From an uncultured Bacteroidales bacterium (GTDB lineage: Bacteria; Bacteroidota; Bacteroidia; Bacteroidales; Bacteroidaceae), in NCBI GenBank assembly GCA_902760965.1, contig CACWIN010000002.1:47888-111887 (forward strand): a DNA stretch of 64,000 nt, written 5' to 3'. The notes under the pieces are model-generated. The model made no database searches. It worked only from the letters and a program-made list of their open reading frames with translations, and was not told the origin of the DNA. Below, in pieces: positions 8,937 through 18,345 of this stretch. Numbering within the stretch: the first letter of the stretch is position 1; each line of letters begins with the position of its first letter. The translations under genes were made by a program, and so were the position numbers.

Positions 8937-11726
8937 ATGAAAGCAAGATATATTGTATTGTTGTTTTTTGCGCTGTTTTTCTCTCTGACAGGAGAGATCC
9001 ATGCCCAGAACAAGATAAGCCATCTTCCGCGCTACTATATATTGCGCGTTGAAGGTTTTGTCAACTCAAATGCATGGAACTCGGCCAAGAGGGAGATTGA
9101 CGAAGGTCTTGCTGAATTCCCCGATGATCCCGACCTGCGTTTTTACAACGGTCAGTATTACTATGTAATAGGTGATTTAAGAGAGGCACGATACAATCTG
9201 GTCCGTGCAACCTTGGCGAATGACCAGCACTACAAGGCCAAGAGAATCCTGGTGGACGTTGAAGACGATCTGGGTCATTATTCCAGTGCCATTTGTTTTG
9301 TAAACGAGTTGCTCGAATTCCAGCCGTATGACCGTGACCTGTGGCGCCGCAAGATATCACTTTACCGCAAATTGGGCAACGAAGTTGAGGCCGATGCCGC
9401 TCTTGAACGTTTGGCTCATATTTATCCTAATGATACACTGGTACTTAGCGATGTTCGCCGCCGTAATCAGGAAAACTGGGATAACGTACTTAAAAAGAGC
9501 TCTCTGAGCGAGGCTGCCGATAATCTGGAACGTTGGATAGACCAGGATCCCAAGATGCGTGACTATTACCTTGAACTGGTATCGGTTTACGAACGTATGG
9601 GTGAGTACGAAAAGGCTATCGGTGCGGCAAACCGCGGACTCCAGCATTATCCCAATGACCGTGAGCTGATAAACAAGGTTGCCGGTATCATGATGGAACT
9701 TGGACTTTATACCCAGGCGCTGGCATTTGTAAAGAACAAGACTTACGGCAGTTACGCCTATAACACCCTGCTGTACGAGGCCGCCAACGATTCCCGAATG
9801 CGTGATCCCTACGAGGCAAACGGCAGGTTGTATTTGAATACCCGTAACCGCGAAGCGCTGAACTATCTTATAAACACTTCGATTACCAGAGGGTATTACG
9901 ATGATGCCCGCATGTATATTGACGATGCCATCAGGCTGGATGGACGTACTCCGTCATTGCTGATGAAACTCTATACAGTCGAAAAAGCGACAGGCAATGA
10001 CAAGCGTTGCGTACAGCTCCTTAACGAACTGTATGAGATGAATCCTGAGGATGATGGGCTGATGGAGGAGTATACAAACCTTATGATTCAGTTGGCAGAG
10101 CATGATTACAATGTACAGGACTGGCAAGACGCATATGTGCATCTGGACCGCGTGATAGAAATCCTGCCCGAAACATCGGAGTCATGGCCGGCAGTAGTGT
10201 CCCGCCAGATAATAGTTCTTGGTCATCTGGAACGTTACAACGATGCCCGCAGGCTTTATAGCCAGGCTTCAAGGCGCAGTCCCGCCAACAGGGAGCGTTT
10301 TGCATCGGCATACGAGGGTGCTGTGGCAATCCGGCTTAGATACCTGATTGAGGAAGAGGAGTACGTAAAGGCATACGATGAGGCTCGTTTGTTGCTCGAG
10401 GCCATCCCTGACAGCGAGGTTGCACTGCGTTGCCTTATCAATATGAGTCAGACACTCAAATATGATGACGAGTTCCACTATTATGCGGAGCTTGGATACC
10501 AATATTACCCCGAGGTTCCTTATTTTATTGTAAAGCAGGCAATCTCGTTGCGCGAACAGGGTCGTAATGACGAGGCTTTGATTTTGCTTGATCCCCAAAA
10601 GGATTCCAATGAATTTGCCAATCCCCAGCTCACTGCGGCATATTCGGGCGTAAGTAAGGACTGGGCCGATGAACTTCTCAAGGAGAAACAGCCTGATAAG
10701 GCCATGGCAATAATAGATACCGCATTGGTCTATGATCCCAAGAATCCTGAGCTGTTATACACAAAAGGACTCATTTATGAATCCACAAAGGATTATGCCC
10801 TTGCTTACAAGTATCAGATGCGTTACTATGAACCAAGCAACGCCGAGCAGGAGGATTTTATACAGCATACCCGTTACCTTTATTTTAAAGGTTGTCCAAA
10901 CAGGATAGACGCATCATATACCCACTCGTTTTTTGATACTCACAGCGAAGGCCTGGCATCGATAGGACATCTGTATTCGGTTGCAACTCTAAGCTATTCA
11001 AGAATAGCCTATCGCAATACTTACACAGGCCAGATTAGTTATAAAGGTATAGACGGCTATCATGAAGGCTCCGAAAACGAATCGGGTGGAGTAGGACTGG
11101 AGTTCATGGCCCAGTGGGAACATGAGTTCGGTGCCAGATGGAGTGGAATGGCAAATATTTCGGCCTCAACACGTTTCTTTAACAAACTGGGTGCAAACAT
11201 ATCGGCTACATATGCCATATCGGACGATTGGGCCGCATCATTGCGTTTAGGCTATCGCCTTACACCGCCTACTTACCTCTATCTGGGAGGCAACAACGCA
11301 GGACTGGTGGCAAAGGACGAATTCCACATCTTTATAATAACTCCTTCGGTAAGCAAATCATGGGAGCGTATCAATCTTGCATTAAGTACGGACCTGACTA
11401 CAATGTCAAGCAGTCTGTATTATAATGTGGGATTAAAGGGAAAGTTCTTTATAAACAACGACAATATTTCATCAATATCGTTGCTGACAGGATTCGGATC
11501 ATTCCCGGAGTTGACATTCTTTGAACAGACTGCTTTGCGAGATCTGTCTCATACCAATGCAATGGTGGGCTTTGATCTCCAGTACCTCTGCACGCGTCAG
11601 TTATGTCTGGGTCTTACGGGAACCTGGAACACGTGCTACAATCCGTACCGTATGAAAGACGGTTCGCTGGTTGATTCCTACCGAAACATATATGCTTTGA
11701 CTTTCCAGGCACATATAGCGTTCTAA
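8937..11726 (+). CDS. TPR-rich periplasmic protein with C-terminal YaiO-like outer-membrane barrel
   Basis: A 929-residue exported protein (signal peptide ending GEIHAQN). Residues 30 to about 640 are tetratricopeptide-like helix pairs (for example YEKAIGAANRGLQHYPNDRE and PDKAMAIIDTALVYDPKNPE). The last 290 residues are beta-rich with alternating hydrophobics (SYTHSFFDTHSEGLASIGHL and onwards), ending in aromatic FQAHIAF, and resemble the YaiO family of outer-membrane barrels. This TPR-plus-porin layout recalls PgaA and BcsC, which guide a polysaccharide through the periplasm and outer membrane. The ATG lies 2 bp after the glycosyltransferase stop, so the two are translationally linked. The export role is inferred from architecture and context. 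Confidence 0.8.
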   Translation: MKARYIVLLFFALFFSLTGEIHAQNKISHLPRYYILRVEGFVNSNAWNSAKREIDEGLAEFPDDPDLRFYNGQYYYVIGDLREARYNLVRATLANDQHYKAKRILVDVEDDLGHYSSAICFVNELLEFQPYDRDLWRRKISLYRKLGNEVEADAALERLAHIYPNDTLVLSDVRRRNQENWDNVLKKSSLSEAADNLERWIDQDPKMRDYYLELVSVYERMGEYEKAIGAANRGLQHYPNDRELINKVAGIMMELGLYTQALAFVKNKTYGSYAYNTLLYEAANDSRMRDPYEANGRLYLNTRNREALNYLINTSITRGYYDDARMYIDDAIRLDGRTPSLLMKLYTVEKATGNDKRCVQLLNELYEMNPEDDGLMEEYTNLMIQLAEHDYNVQDWQDAYVHLDRVIEILPETSESWPAVVSRQIIVLGHLERYNDARRLYSQASRRSPANRERFASAYEGAVAIRLRYLIEEEEYVKAYDEARLLLEAIPDSEVALRCLINMSQTLKYDDEFHYYAELGYQYYPEVPYFIVKQAISLREQGRNDEALILLDPQKDSNEFANPQLTAAYSGVSKDWADELLKEKQPDKAMAIIDTALVYDPKNPELLYTKGLIYESTKDYALAYKYQMRYYEPSNAEQEDFIQHTRYLYFKGCPNRIDASYTHSFFDTHSEGLASIGHLYSVATLSYSRIAYRNTYTGQISYKGIDGYHEGSENESGGVGLEFMAQWEHEFGARWSGMANISASTRFFNKLGANISATYAISDDWAASLRLGYRLTPPTYLYLGGNNAGLVAKDEFHIFIITPSVSKSWERINLALSTDLTTMSSSLYYNVGLKGKFFINNDNISSISLLTGFGSFPELTFFEQTALRDLSHTNAMVGFDLQYLCTRQLCLGLTGTWNTCYNPYRMKDGSLVDSYRNIYALTFQAHIAF

Positions 11727-11745
11727 CAATCAAACATCTGTCACA

Positions 11746-13470
11746 ATGATAAGTATCCCCAATACGCTGTTGATGTTAAGCGCAATGATTCTTTTCAATT
11801 GCCAGGACACCGTGCAGCATGAAATAGACTCGCCGTTTGAGTATCGCGAGGTTTATCTGCCTGAACTGCCGTTTGACGAAGGACATGACCTTTATCTTAA
11901 CAGCGTGAACCGCGACTGGGGAATTTGGGGACACAATCTGGCCGTGGTATTGCCCAAAAACGCCTCTCAAAGCGTTTATGCCAAGGCCGGCAACAGCGTG
12001 AACAGGGACCAGTTCTGTTTTTCATCGGACGCCTTGTTCAATTACATAAAGAGTTATATTGATGACAATTTTGGAAACGAAAAAACCATAAGGTTTGCAA
12101 TACTTCCCAACGATAACTCCATAGTATGCCTATGCGACCGTTGTGTTGAATGCGGCAACAAGGAGGGCGATGCATCGGGAGCCGTTTATTATCTTTTGGA
12201 ACGTCTCACCGATAAATACCCCAATCACATATTCTTTTCATCGTATTACCGTACCACAAGCCATTTGCCTGACCATAAGCTGCCCGACAATTCGGGAGTC
12301 CTGATCAGTGCAATGTCATATCCTTTGAATCCTGCTCATACGGAACAGGAGGACGAGTTTGGGGCTTTGCTCAACGAGTGGGGTAAATTTACCAAGCGTG
12401 TTTACGTTTGGGATTATCTGAACAATTTTGATGACTATTTTACTCCGTTCCCCATTTTTGATGTGGTTCAACGCCGTTTGCGCTTGTATAACAAGCATGG
12501 CGTTAAGGGCGTATTCTTTAACGGAAGCGGTACCGATTTCAGTACATTCTACAGACTTAAGACCCATGTCATAGCGGCTATGCTGTCCGATCCGGATGTG
12601 GAATGGCGTCCATTGCTCCGTGAGTTGAGCAGTGAACTCTATCCTGTGGCAGGAGAGTCAATCAGCAAGTTCATAATCAGGCAGGAGGATATGGTTCGTG
12701 CCAAGAAAAAGAATCTTCCAATGTACGAGGGAGTTCCCAAGGCATTGCAAACATACCTGCCGGCAGAGCAGTTTATGGAACTGCAGGCCGAACTGCTGAC
12801 CCTTTCACCGCTTGTCAAGGACCCGGAGCGTACCGAGGTACAGAAAATGTATCGCGCCATGATGCTTACCAATCTTGAATTGGCACGTATAAACGGCGAT
12901 ACCTTAGGGTGCGAACGTTTGCTTGAGGGTCTTGAGCGTCTGGTGGCTCAAGGCATTGTAACCTACAGTGAATCAGGCGGAAGTATTAACAGCTACATAA
13001 GTGAATACCGTTATATGCTGAAGCATGCCAAAGAGGTGGGCGACAAGAATCTGCTCAAGGGCGTGGAACTTGAGCCGCTTACTGCTTTGGACGAAGAGTA
13101 TAATGATATTTCCATACTTACCGACGGACTTATGGGCTTGCCGTCCAATTACCACTGTGGTAATATGATTTCATCGGCCTCTCCAGCCCTCCGAATAGCC
13201 ATTCCTTATGTCAAGGGAATGAAACGTCTGCGTGTAAGCATGACAAAAAACGCCATATATCACATTGCTTTTCCGTTAAGTGTCTCTCTTAGTTGTGACG
13301 GCCGCGAATTGGGTAAGGTTGTTCCCAAGCCAATGCCAAACAACCTCCAAAGGTCTGTAGTGGAATTCATTATCCCATCGGACTGCAAGGAAGGTTTTGT
13401 CCTTACCGTTGTACGCAACCAGGAAGATCGGACCATGGCACTTGACGAAATAGAAGGCCTAAAAAAATAG
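11746..13470 (+). CDS. DUF4838 lipoprotein in the exopolysaccharide-type operon
   Basis: A 574-residue predicted lipoprotein (lipobox near MILFNCQD, Cys19). The middle part carries the pattern of DUF4838: a CLCDRCVEC cysteine cluster after RFAILPNDNS, then SAVYYLLERL-like and VYVWDYLNNFDDYFTPFP segments and GVKGVFFNGSG. DUF4838 is distantly related to GH20-type barrels and often sits near carbohydrate genes, so it may trim, deacetylate or bind the polymer made by the operon, as PgaB does in the Pga system. The far C-terminus (from about 450) looks like a beta-sandwich, possibly sugar-binding. It lies 19 bp after the TPR/barrel gene. No activity is proven for this family. Confidence 0.75.
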   Translation: MISIPNTLLMLSAMILFNCQDTVQHEIDSPFEYREVYLPELPFDEGHDLYLNSVNRDWGIWGHNLAVVLPKNASQSVYAKAGNSVNRDQFCFSSDALFNYIKSYIDDNFGNEKTIRFAILPNDNSIVCLCDRCVECGNKEGDASGAVYYLLERLTDKYPNHIFFSSYYRTTSHLPDHKLPDNSGVLISAMSYPLNPAHTEQEDEFGALLNEWGKFTKRVYVWDYLNNFDDYFTPFPIFDVVQRRLRLYNKHGVKGVFFNGSGTDFSTFYRLKTHVIAAMLSDPDVEWRPLLRELSSELYPVAGESISKFIIRQEDMVRAKKKNLPMYEGVPKALQTYLPAEQFMELQAELLTLSPLVKDPERTEVQKMYRAMMLTNLELARINGDTLGCERLLEGLERLVAQGIVTYSESGGSINSYISEYRYMLKHAKEVGDKNLLKGVELEPLTALDEEYNDISILTDGLMGLPSNYHCGNMISSASPALRIAIPYVKGMKRLRVSMTKNAIYHIAFPLSVSLSCDGRELGKVVPKPMPNNLQRSVVEFIIPSDCKEGFVLTVVRNQEDRTMALDEIEGLKK

Positions 13471-13474
13471 AAAG

Positions 13475-14059
13475 ATGAAAAGAACAATAACAGGCAAATA
13501 TCTGTTGATACTGGCAGTTCTTATGCTCGTAATATCATCGTGCAACAAGAACCTCAGGCCAGCCACTGTGATTATTGTTGATCCTGTCCGCCACTACTAT
13601 CCGGTTCTTCAGGGTGAAATGATGACCATATCATTCGAGATTGAGAACACTTCGAGTAATCCGCTGTTTGTTCAGGAAATCCAGACTACCTGCGGATGCC
13701 TTGTGGCCCGAAACCAGTTGCCTTTGGTTGTTCTTCCGCATAAATCAACGCCGATTCATTTAAAGTTCAATACAATCAAGAATACCGGATACGTTGACCA
13801 CTTTATTTATCTGTACGGTAACTTTAAGGATACCACATGCATTGAGCTGGAATTTGACACCAATGTGGTTCCCCGTGCCGATTACATCCGTGACTATGAA
13901 CAGCTGTGGCACGAACAGGCTACCGAGGCCGGAACCTTGCGCGATTTTGTGGACGGTATGCCCGGCCAGAAAGGTTACTATACCGAGCCTACAAATATTA
14001 CCCCTCGTACCCGTACCAACGAGGAGGTTCAGGAAGCTATTGACAGGGTCGCTTTTTAA
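13475..14059 (+). CDS. DUF1573 lipoprotein, last gene of the exopolysaccharide-type operon
   Basis: A 194-residue lipoprotein (LMLVISSCNKN). Residues 45-130 form a DUF1573-type immunoglobulin-like domain with the hallmark QTTCGCLVA after SFEIENTSSNPLFVQEI. A charged tail (ending TRTNEEVQEAIDRVAF) lacks domain features. The gene starts 4 bp after DUF4838, so it is probably co-transcribed. DUF1573 domains are common in Bacteroidota surface proteins and usually serve in binding; here it may hold the operon's complex together in the periplasm. This is inference from position. Confidence 0.8.
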   Translation: MKRTITGKYLLILAVLMLVISSCNKNLRPATVIIVDPVRHYYPVLQGEMMTISFEIENTSSNPLFVQEIQTTCGCLVARNQLPLVVLPHKSTPIHLKFNTIKNTGYVDHFIYLYGNFKDTTCIELEFDTNVVPRADYIRDYEQLWHEQATEAGTLRDFVDGMPGQKGYYTEPTNITPRTRTNEEVQEAIDRVAF

Positions 14060-14070
14060 ACTCTTTCTTT

Positions 14071-14110
14071 GACTGAAAATGTTTTGGTGGGGTCACCCAC
14101 TCATTTTAGC
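14071..14110. terminator. Weak hairpin between the DUF1573 gene and mnmE
   Basis: CTGAAAATG ... GTGGGGTCACCCAC ... CATTTTAG can fold into a bipartite imperfect hairpin in the 61-bp gap between two convergent genes. The arms are not perfect and there is no long T-run. Confidence 0.35.
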
Positions 14111-14120
14111 GAAGTAGATG

Positions 14121-15482
14121 TTACTTTCCCACGCAGAAATGCTGGAAGATGTTGCCTAGGATCTCATCGGTGGTTATGTCACCGGTGATGGTTGACAGGT
14201 GATGGATGCACTGGCGGATGTCCTGACTCAGGAAATCGCCCGATATGCGGTCTGTCAAGCCTTGGCGCACGCGGCGGATGCACTCCTTCGCCTTGATGAG
14301 AGATTCATAGTGACGCATGTTGGTAACAATAACATCCTGCTCACTTATTTCAGGAATTGCGGCGGCCTTAACCAAAAGGTCGCCCAATTCTTTTAGGCCG
14401 TATCCGTACTTGGCCGATATCCAAACCTCAGAATCTGTGGGTGCGGGTAGGGTGGCTAAATCGTCACATTTGTTGTGGACCTTTATCAGATATTTGCCTT
14501 GTGAGAGCTCGCTGATGGTCTGCTCGGTCTCAGGATCAGAGGGGTGGGCATGATCGGTCATCCAGAGAATTATGCTGGCCTCGCGGGCCTTGCGGTAGGA
14601 ACGTTCAATTCCCATTGACTCAACGGTATCGGTAGTCTGGCGGATTCCTGCCGTATCAATAAAGCGGAACAGCACACCACCTATGGTTGTGGTATCCTCT
14701 ATACTGTCACGGGTGGTGCCCTGTATGTCACTTACCAATGCGCGGTCATCATGCAGCAGCTGGTTAAGAAGGGTGCTCTTGCCTGTGTTGGTCTGGCCTA
14801 TTATTGCTACCGGAACTCCGTTGCGTATGGCATTGCCTGTACTGAATGAATCAGCCAGGCGTGTAATCAGTTCATCTATATTTGTGGCCAGCTGCTCAAG
14901 CTGTGAGCGGTCGGCAAACTCCACATCCTCCTCGCTGAAATCCAGCTCCAGCTCAATAAGTGACGTAAACTGCAGCAACTGGTCACGCAAGTTACGCAGC
15001 TCACGGCTGAATCCGCCTTTCATCTGGTTCATGGCCAGACGGTGTGATGCGGCCGATGTGGATGCAATCAGGTCTGCTACTGCCTCGGCCTGGCTCAGGT
15101 CCATCTTGCCGTTCAGGAATGCACGCTGGGTGTACTCGCCCGGCTCTGCCTGGCGGCATCCGGCATCAATCAGGAGACGGCATACGCGTTGCAGTATATA
15201 TGCCGATCCGTGGCATGATATCTCAGTGCTGTCCTGTCCGGTAAAGGAGTGGGGGGCGCGGAAAATGCTTACCAGTACATCATCGACAGGGGTTCCGTCC
15301 TTGTCAATTATCTGTCCGTAACTGAGCGTGTAGGGGCTTGCGCTGGCAAGAGGATGATTTGATGCAGACTTGAAAATGCTGTCAGTAATGCGAATGGCAT
15401 CGGGCCCGCTCACACGGACCACGCCAAGCGCACCTCCCTGACGGGTGGCTACTGCGCAGATTGTGTCGTTGATTTGGGTCAC
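14121..15482 (-). CDS. mnmE: tRNA uridine-5-carboxymethylaminomethyl modification GTPase
   Basis: A 453-residue MnmE (TrmE), which works with MnmG to modify the wobble uridine of several tRNAs. The N-terminal formyl-THF-binding domain begins NDTICAVATRQGGALGVVRVSGPDA as in all homologues. A helical domain contains the embedded G domain with G1 GQTNTGKSTLLN (about residue 229), TTRD in the switch, G3 DTAGIRQT, and a KCDDL-type G4. The C-terminus is FCVGK, carrying the conserved cysteine of the C-(I/V)-G-K end. The stop is 61 bp from the convergent DUF1573 gene, and the start is 7 bp from the end of the upstream nucleoside phosphorylase gene, so the two probably share a transcript. Confidence 0.96.
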   Translation of the reverse strand: MTQINDTICAVATRQGGALGVVRVSGPDAIRITDSIFKSASNHPLASASPYTLSYGQIIDKDGTPVDDVLVSIFRAPHSFTGQDSTEISCHGSAYILQRVCRLLIDAGCRQAEPGEYTQRAFLNGKMDLSQAEAVADLIASTSAASHRLAMNQMKGGFSRELRNLRDQLLQFTSLIELELDFSEEDVEFADRSQLEQLATNIDELITRLADSFSTGNAIRNGVPVAIIGQTNTGKSTLLNQLLHDDRALVSDIQGTTRDSIEDTTTIGGVLFRFIDTAGIRQTTDTVESMGIERSYRKAREASIILWMTDHAHPSDPETEQTISELSQGKYLIKVHNKCDDLATLPAPTDSEVWISAKYGYGLKELGDLLVKAAAIPEISEQDVIVTNMRHYESLIKAKECIRRVRQGLTDRISGDFLSQDIRQCIHHLSTITGDITTDEILGNIFQHFCVGK

Positions 15483-15489
15483 GGTTATT

Positions 15490-16368
15490 TTAGATGCGGT
15501 CCAGTACGCTGGTTATGAGATTGTTCATCAGGGGTTTGTAGTCGGTGTTCATCTCCTTGGCATAGCGGTTGGCTATGACCATGCATACCGTCATGGCGCG
15601 GTGGCCAAGCAGGGCTGCCATTCCGGCTACGGCCGAGCTCTCCATCTCATAGTTGGTTATGCGGTAGCCTTTGTATTCAAAACTCTCAACCTTGGCGTTC
15701 TGATTGGGGTCAGCCAGAGGAGCGCGCAGTACGCGTCCCTGAGGACCGTAGAATCCGTTGCAGGCTATGGTTACGCCCGGTATCATCTTGTCATCGTCAG
15801 CCATGATGCGTTGCAGCAGTTCGGGATTGGCGTTTGCAACATAGGGCGCACCTTTCTTGGTTGACCACTCCATGTGGGCAATGAATGCACGCTCAAAATC
15901 AAGGTCGCAAACCTGGTCGCGGCCTGCGTAAAAGTTAAGCAGTCCGTCAAATCCTATGCTCTTTACCGAGCACAGGTATGTGCCCAGCGGGGTGAACGGC
16001 TGCAGACCGCCACAGGTACCTATCCGAACAATGTCAAGCGTGCGGTGTTGGGGCTTTTCGGTGCGGGTGGCATAGTCTATGTTGGCAAGTGTGTCCAACT
16101 CGTTCATTACTATGTCAATGTTGTCACAACCTATGCCTGTTGACTGTACGGTTATACGCTTTCCTTTATACAAGCCGGTTGCTGTCCTGAACTCACGGTT
16201 GCTTACCGTACACTCTACGGAGTCAAACATGGCGGCAATGGTGTCTACACGGCCGGGGTCTCCAACCAGGATTACCTTATCGGCCAGCTGTTCCGGCTTA
16301 AGATGCAGGTGAAAACATGAACCGTCATTATTGATGATAAGCTCAGAAGGTGCAAAATAGGTACTCAT
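15490..16368 (-). CDS. Nucleoside phosphorylase (uridine/purine phosphorylase family)
   Basis: A 292-residue cytosolic enzyme of the PNP_UDP_1 fold that cleaves nucleosides with phosphate. Seen are VILVGDPGRVDTIA (phosphate-binding), a RIGTCGGLQP loop, IACNGFYGPQGRV, and the ribose/base region NYEMESSAVAGMAALLGHRA. The N-terminal SELIINNDGSCFHLHLKPE is typical of the Bacteroidota uridine-phosphorylase-like group. The exact base preference cannot be read safely. The gene lies between a TPR/PD40 gene and mnmE on the same strand, with short gaps (5 and 7 bp). Confidence 0.88.
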   Translation of the reverse strand: MSTYFAPSELIINNDGSCFHLHLKPEQLADKVILVGDPGRVDTIAAMFDSVECTVSNREFRTATGLYKGKRITVQSTGIGCDNIDIVMNELDTLANIDYATRTEKPQHRTLDIVRIGTCGGLQPFTPLGTYLCSVKSIGFDGLLNFYAGRDQVCDLDFERAFIAHMEWSTKKGAPYVANANPELLQRIMADDDKMIPGVTIACNGFYGPQGRVLRAPLADPNQNAKVESFEYKGYRITNYEMESSAVAGMAALLGHRAMTVCMVIANRYAKEMNTDYKPLMNNLITSVLDRI

Positions 16369-16373
16369 AAGGT

Positions 16374-17813
16374 TTATCGGCTTAAATAGTTAACTTCGGT
16401 TGTGCGGATGTCATTCTCCATCTTTATTATCTGGCTCTCGGCTTTCAGCACTTTATCCTCGTAATCCAGCAGTTGGGTGCGCATGTTCTCCTTTTCCTGC
16501 CGGGAGGCATTGTAAAAGTCATTGCGCTGCTTTTCCAGCTTGGCGGCATCGGACTCATATTCCTTTTTTAGTTCAGTCCAACGCTCAAAAAGCTGTGCGG
16601 CATCCTTGCTCTGGAATTCGGACAGCTCGTGGTAGGTGGTAAAGTCATCAATCATAAAGGAGAATGAGCCTTGCTGAGCCTTTTCGGCCAGTTCATAGCG
16701 GAGTAGGGTAAGGCGCTGGCGGGCGGAACGGACTTCGTTAAGATTGGTCTGGGTCTCGGCAATCGATATGAGTCTTGCGGCCCGATGTATTGCCAGGGTG
16801 TCGCCGCCCTCATAATTGTATTTTTGACGTCCCTCGGTGGGTATGAATACGTACACGCATACAGTGTCATCGGACTGGAAACGGTCGGTGGCAAACCAAC
16901 CCAGGTCATTGGCCTCGTCAATCACATACAGGTAGTCATTGGCCTCACTGTTGAACGGCATTCCAATGTTCTCGGGCTTGAGATACTTGCCAGTCTGGCT
17001 GTTGTACCTTGATACGAATATGTCCAGGCCTCCCATTGACTCCTGTCCTGTTGCAGCATAATAAATTGTAATGCCGTCATTCATAAGAAACGGATATCTA
17101 AGGTCTCCATCGGTTTCCAGTCCGTTCAGGAGAGTCTCGTCGGTCCAGTTGTCAAAACTGCGGAACTGGGTGTAAAGCCTGTAACGGCCATCATCACCCT
17201 GGCGGCTGTAATATACGTTCTGTCCCATCTCGGGCAGGAAAGCCTCGCCGCTGCCCGATACATTCTCAATTACATTGGACACATATGCCAGTGATCCTGT
17301 AGGTTCACTCAGGATATACGAGCCAATCAGCTCATCCTTGGCAACCTTAAAGCTGTCAATAAAGCATACCCTTGATGCATTCCTGATCATACGGAACAGA
17401 GTCTTTAGGCTGTCCGTCATAGCGGTGATGCGCTCCTCCAATACCGGATCATGCAGTTCCTTGTCGGTCTTTATTCCCTTTACAAACTCCTCCAGATTGG
17501 TTATGGCAGGCTGGTAGTCTTCTTTGCTCAGATAGTATTCACCTAGAACCCTGTATGCCTTGTATATCTTTTTTGCAGCAGCTTTTTCAAGATAGGGTAT
17601 GGCCTTTAATTGTTCGCCGGTTTCCATGCAGCATACGCCGTACCAGTAGTTGCGGCTGGCGTCATCGGGCTTTTGCTTAAGGAATTTGAGCATTATGGGC
17701 TTGGCCTTCTCGTAGTTGCCCTGTGAAAAATAGGTGCGGCCCTGCTGTAGAGTCTGCGCGCTTGCTCCCTGGCATACAAACAATAATAATATGGCGAGTT
17801 TAAAGTGTTTCAT
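16374..17813 (-). CDS. Exported TPR / PD40-repeat protein with C-terminal coiled coil
   Basis: A 479-residue protein with a signal peptide (LLLFVCQGASAQ). TPR helices occupy about residues 22-130 (TYFSQGNYEKAKPIMLKFLK). A central beta-propeller-like region of PD40/WD40-like strands follows (GSLAYVSNVIENVSGSGEAF, ITIYYAATGQESMGGLDIFV, YLYVIDEANDLGWFATDR). A predicted coiled coil occupies 390-475. This resembles PorE-type and other TPR-PD40 envelope proteins but lacks the OmpA-like peptidoglycan-binding domain of PorE. The function is not known. It is upstream of the phosphorylase and mnmE on the same strand. Confidence 0.75.
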   Translation of the reverse strand: MKHFKLAILLLFVCQGASAQTLQQGRTYFSQGNYEKAKPIMLKFLKQKPDDASRNYWYGVCCMETGEQLKAIPYLEKAAAKKIYKAYRVLGEYYLSKEDYQPAITNLEEFVKGIKTDKELHDPVLEERITAMTDSLKTLFRMIRNASRVCFIDSFKVAKDELIGSYILSEPTGSLAYVSNVIENVSGSGEAFLPEMGQNVYYSRQGDDGRYRLYTQFRSFDNWTDETLLNGLETDGDLRYPFLMNDGITIYYAATGQESMGGLDIFVSRYNSQTGKYLKPENIGMPFNSEANDYLYVIDEANDLGWFATDRFQSDDTVCVYVFIPTEGRQKYNYEGGDTLAIHRAARLISIAETQTNLNEVRSARQRLTLLRYELAEKAQQGSFSFMIDDFTTYHELSEFQSKDAAQLFERWTELKKEYESDAAKLEKQRNDFYNASRQEKENMRTQLLDYEDKVLKAESQIIKMENDIRTTEVNYLSR

Positions 17814-17847
17814 GAGAGCAAATATACGGCAAATTAATTCTATTTGC

Positions 17848-17855
17848 TACTTTTG
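17848..17855 (+). promoter_or_regulatory. -7 promoter box upstream of the DUF486 gene
   Basis: TACTTTTG matches TAnnTTTG and is 26 bp before the ATG at 17882, in the divergent region with the TPR/PD40 gene. No clear -33 element is seen. Confidence 0.45.
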
Positions 17856-17881
17856 CACCGCATTAAAAAATACAGACCGAT

Positions 17882-18250
17882 ATGAAAGGAATTGTGACAA
17901 TATTGCTTCTGGTGGTGTCAAACATTCTAATGACTTTTGCATGGTACGGTAACCTTAAGCTGCAGGAGATGAAAGTGAGCACGGACTGGCCATTGATTCT
18001 GGTCATCCTGGCATCATGGGGACTGGCGTTCTTTGAGTACTGTGTCATGATTCCCGCCAACCGCATAGGGTCCGATATAAACGGCGGTCCGTTCAGCCTG
18101 GTTCAGCTCAAGGTTATCCAGGAGTGCATCTCGCTGATTGTTTTCTCACTCATCCTGGCCTTCTGTTTCAAGACACAATCCCTTCACTGGAATCATCTGG
18201 TTTCGTTTATATTCCTGGTGATTGCGGTATTCTTTGCGTTTTTAAAGTAA
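17882..18250 (+). CDS. DMT-family small membrane protein (DUF486)
   Basis: A 122-residue protein of four predicted helices (about 4-22, 37-55, 80-100, 105-121) with the conserved DUF486 features WYGNLK and, in the middle, FFEYCVMIPANRIG followed by LKVIQECISL. DUF486 proteins belong to the drug/metabolite transporter superfamily as half-size units; their substrate is unknown. The gene appears to stand alone, divergent from the TPR/PD40 gene and 95 bp before the next operon. Confidence 0.9.
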   Translation: MKGIVTILLLVVSNILMTFAWYGNLKLQEMKVSTDWPLILVILASWGLAFFEYCVMIPANRIGSDINGGPFSLVQLKVIQECISLIVFSLILAFCFKTQSLHWNHLVSFIFLVIAVFFAFLK

Positions 18251-18272
18251 TTGTTAAAAATAACGTATTTAG

Positions 18273-18303
18273 TTGATTGTATTATAGATAATGACTAACT
18301 TTG
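18273..18303 (+). promoter_or_regulatory. Promoter of the CotH/adhesin operon
   Basis: TTG (18273-18275) is followed after 20 bp by TAACTTTG (18296-18303), a full Bacteroidales -33/-7 arrangement. The ATG is 42 bp downstream. The -7 box and the following G are the same as at 51264-51272, ahead of a paralogous gene. Confidence 0.65.
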
Positions 18304-18345
18304 GGCCCTGGTTAGTCATATATAGTCCTTAATCCAATTAACTGA

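Noticed and set aside
14683-15321. A 212-codon plus-strand frame in mnmE
   Set aside because: It is a Ser/Arg-rich shadow opposite a strongly conserved GTPase.
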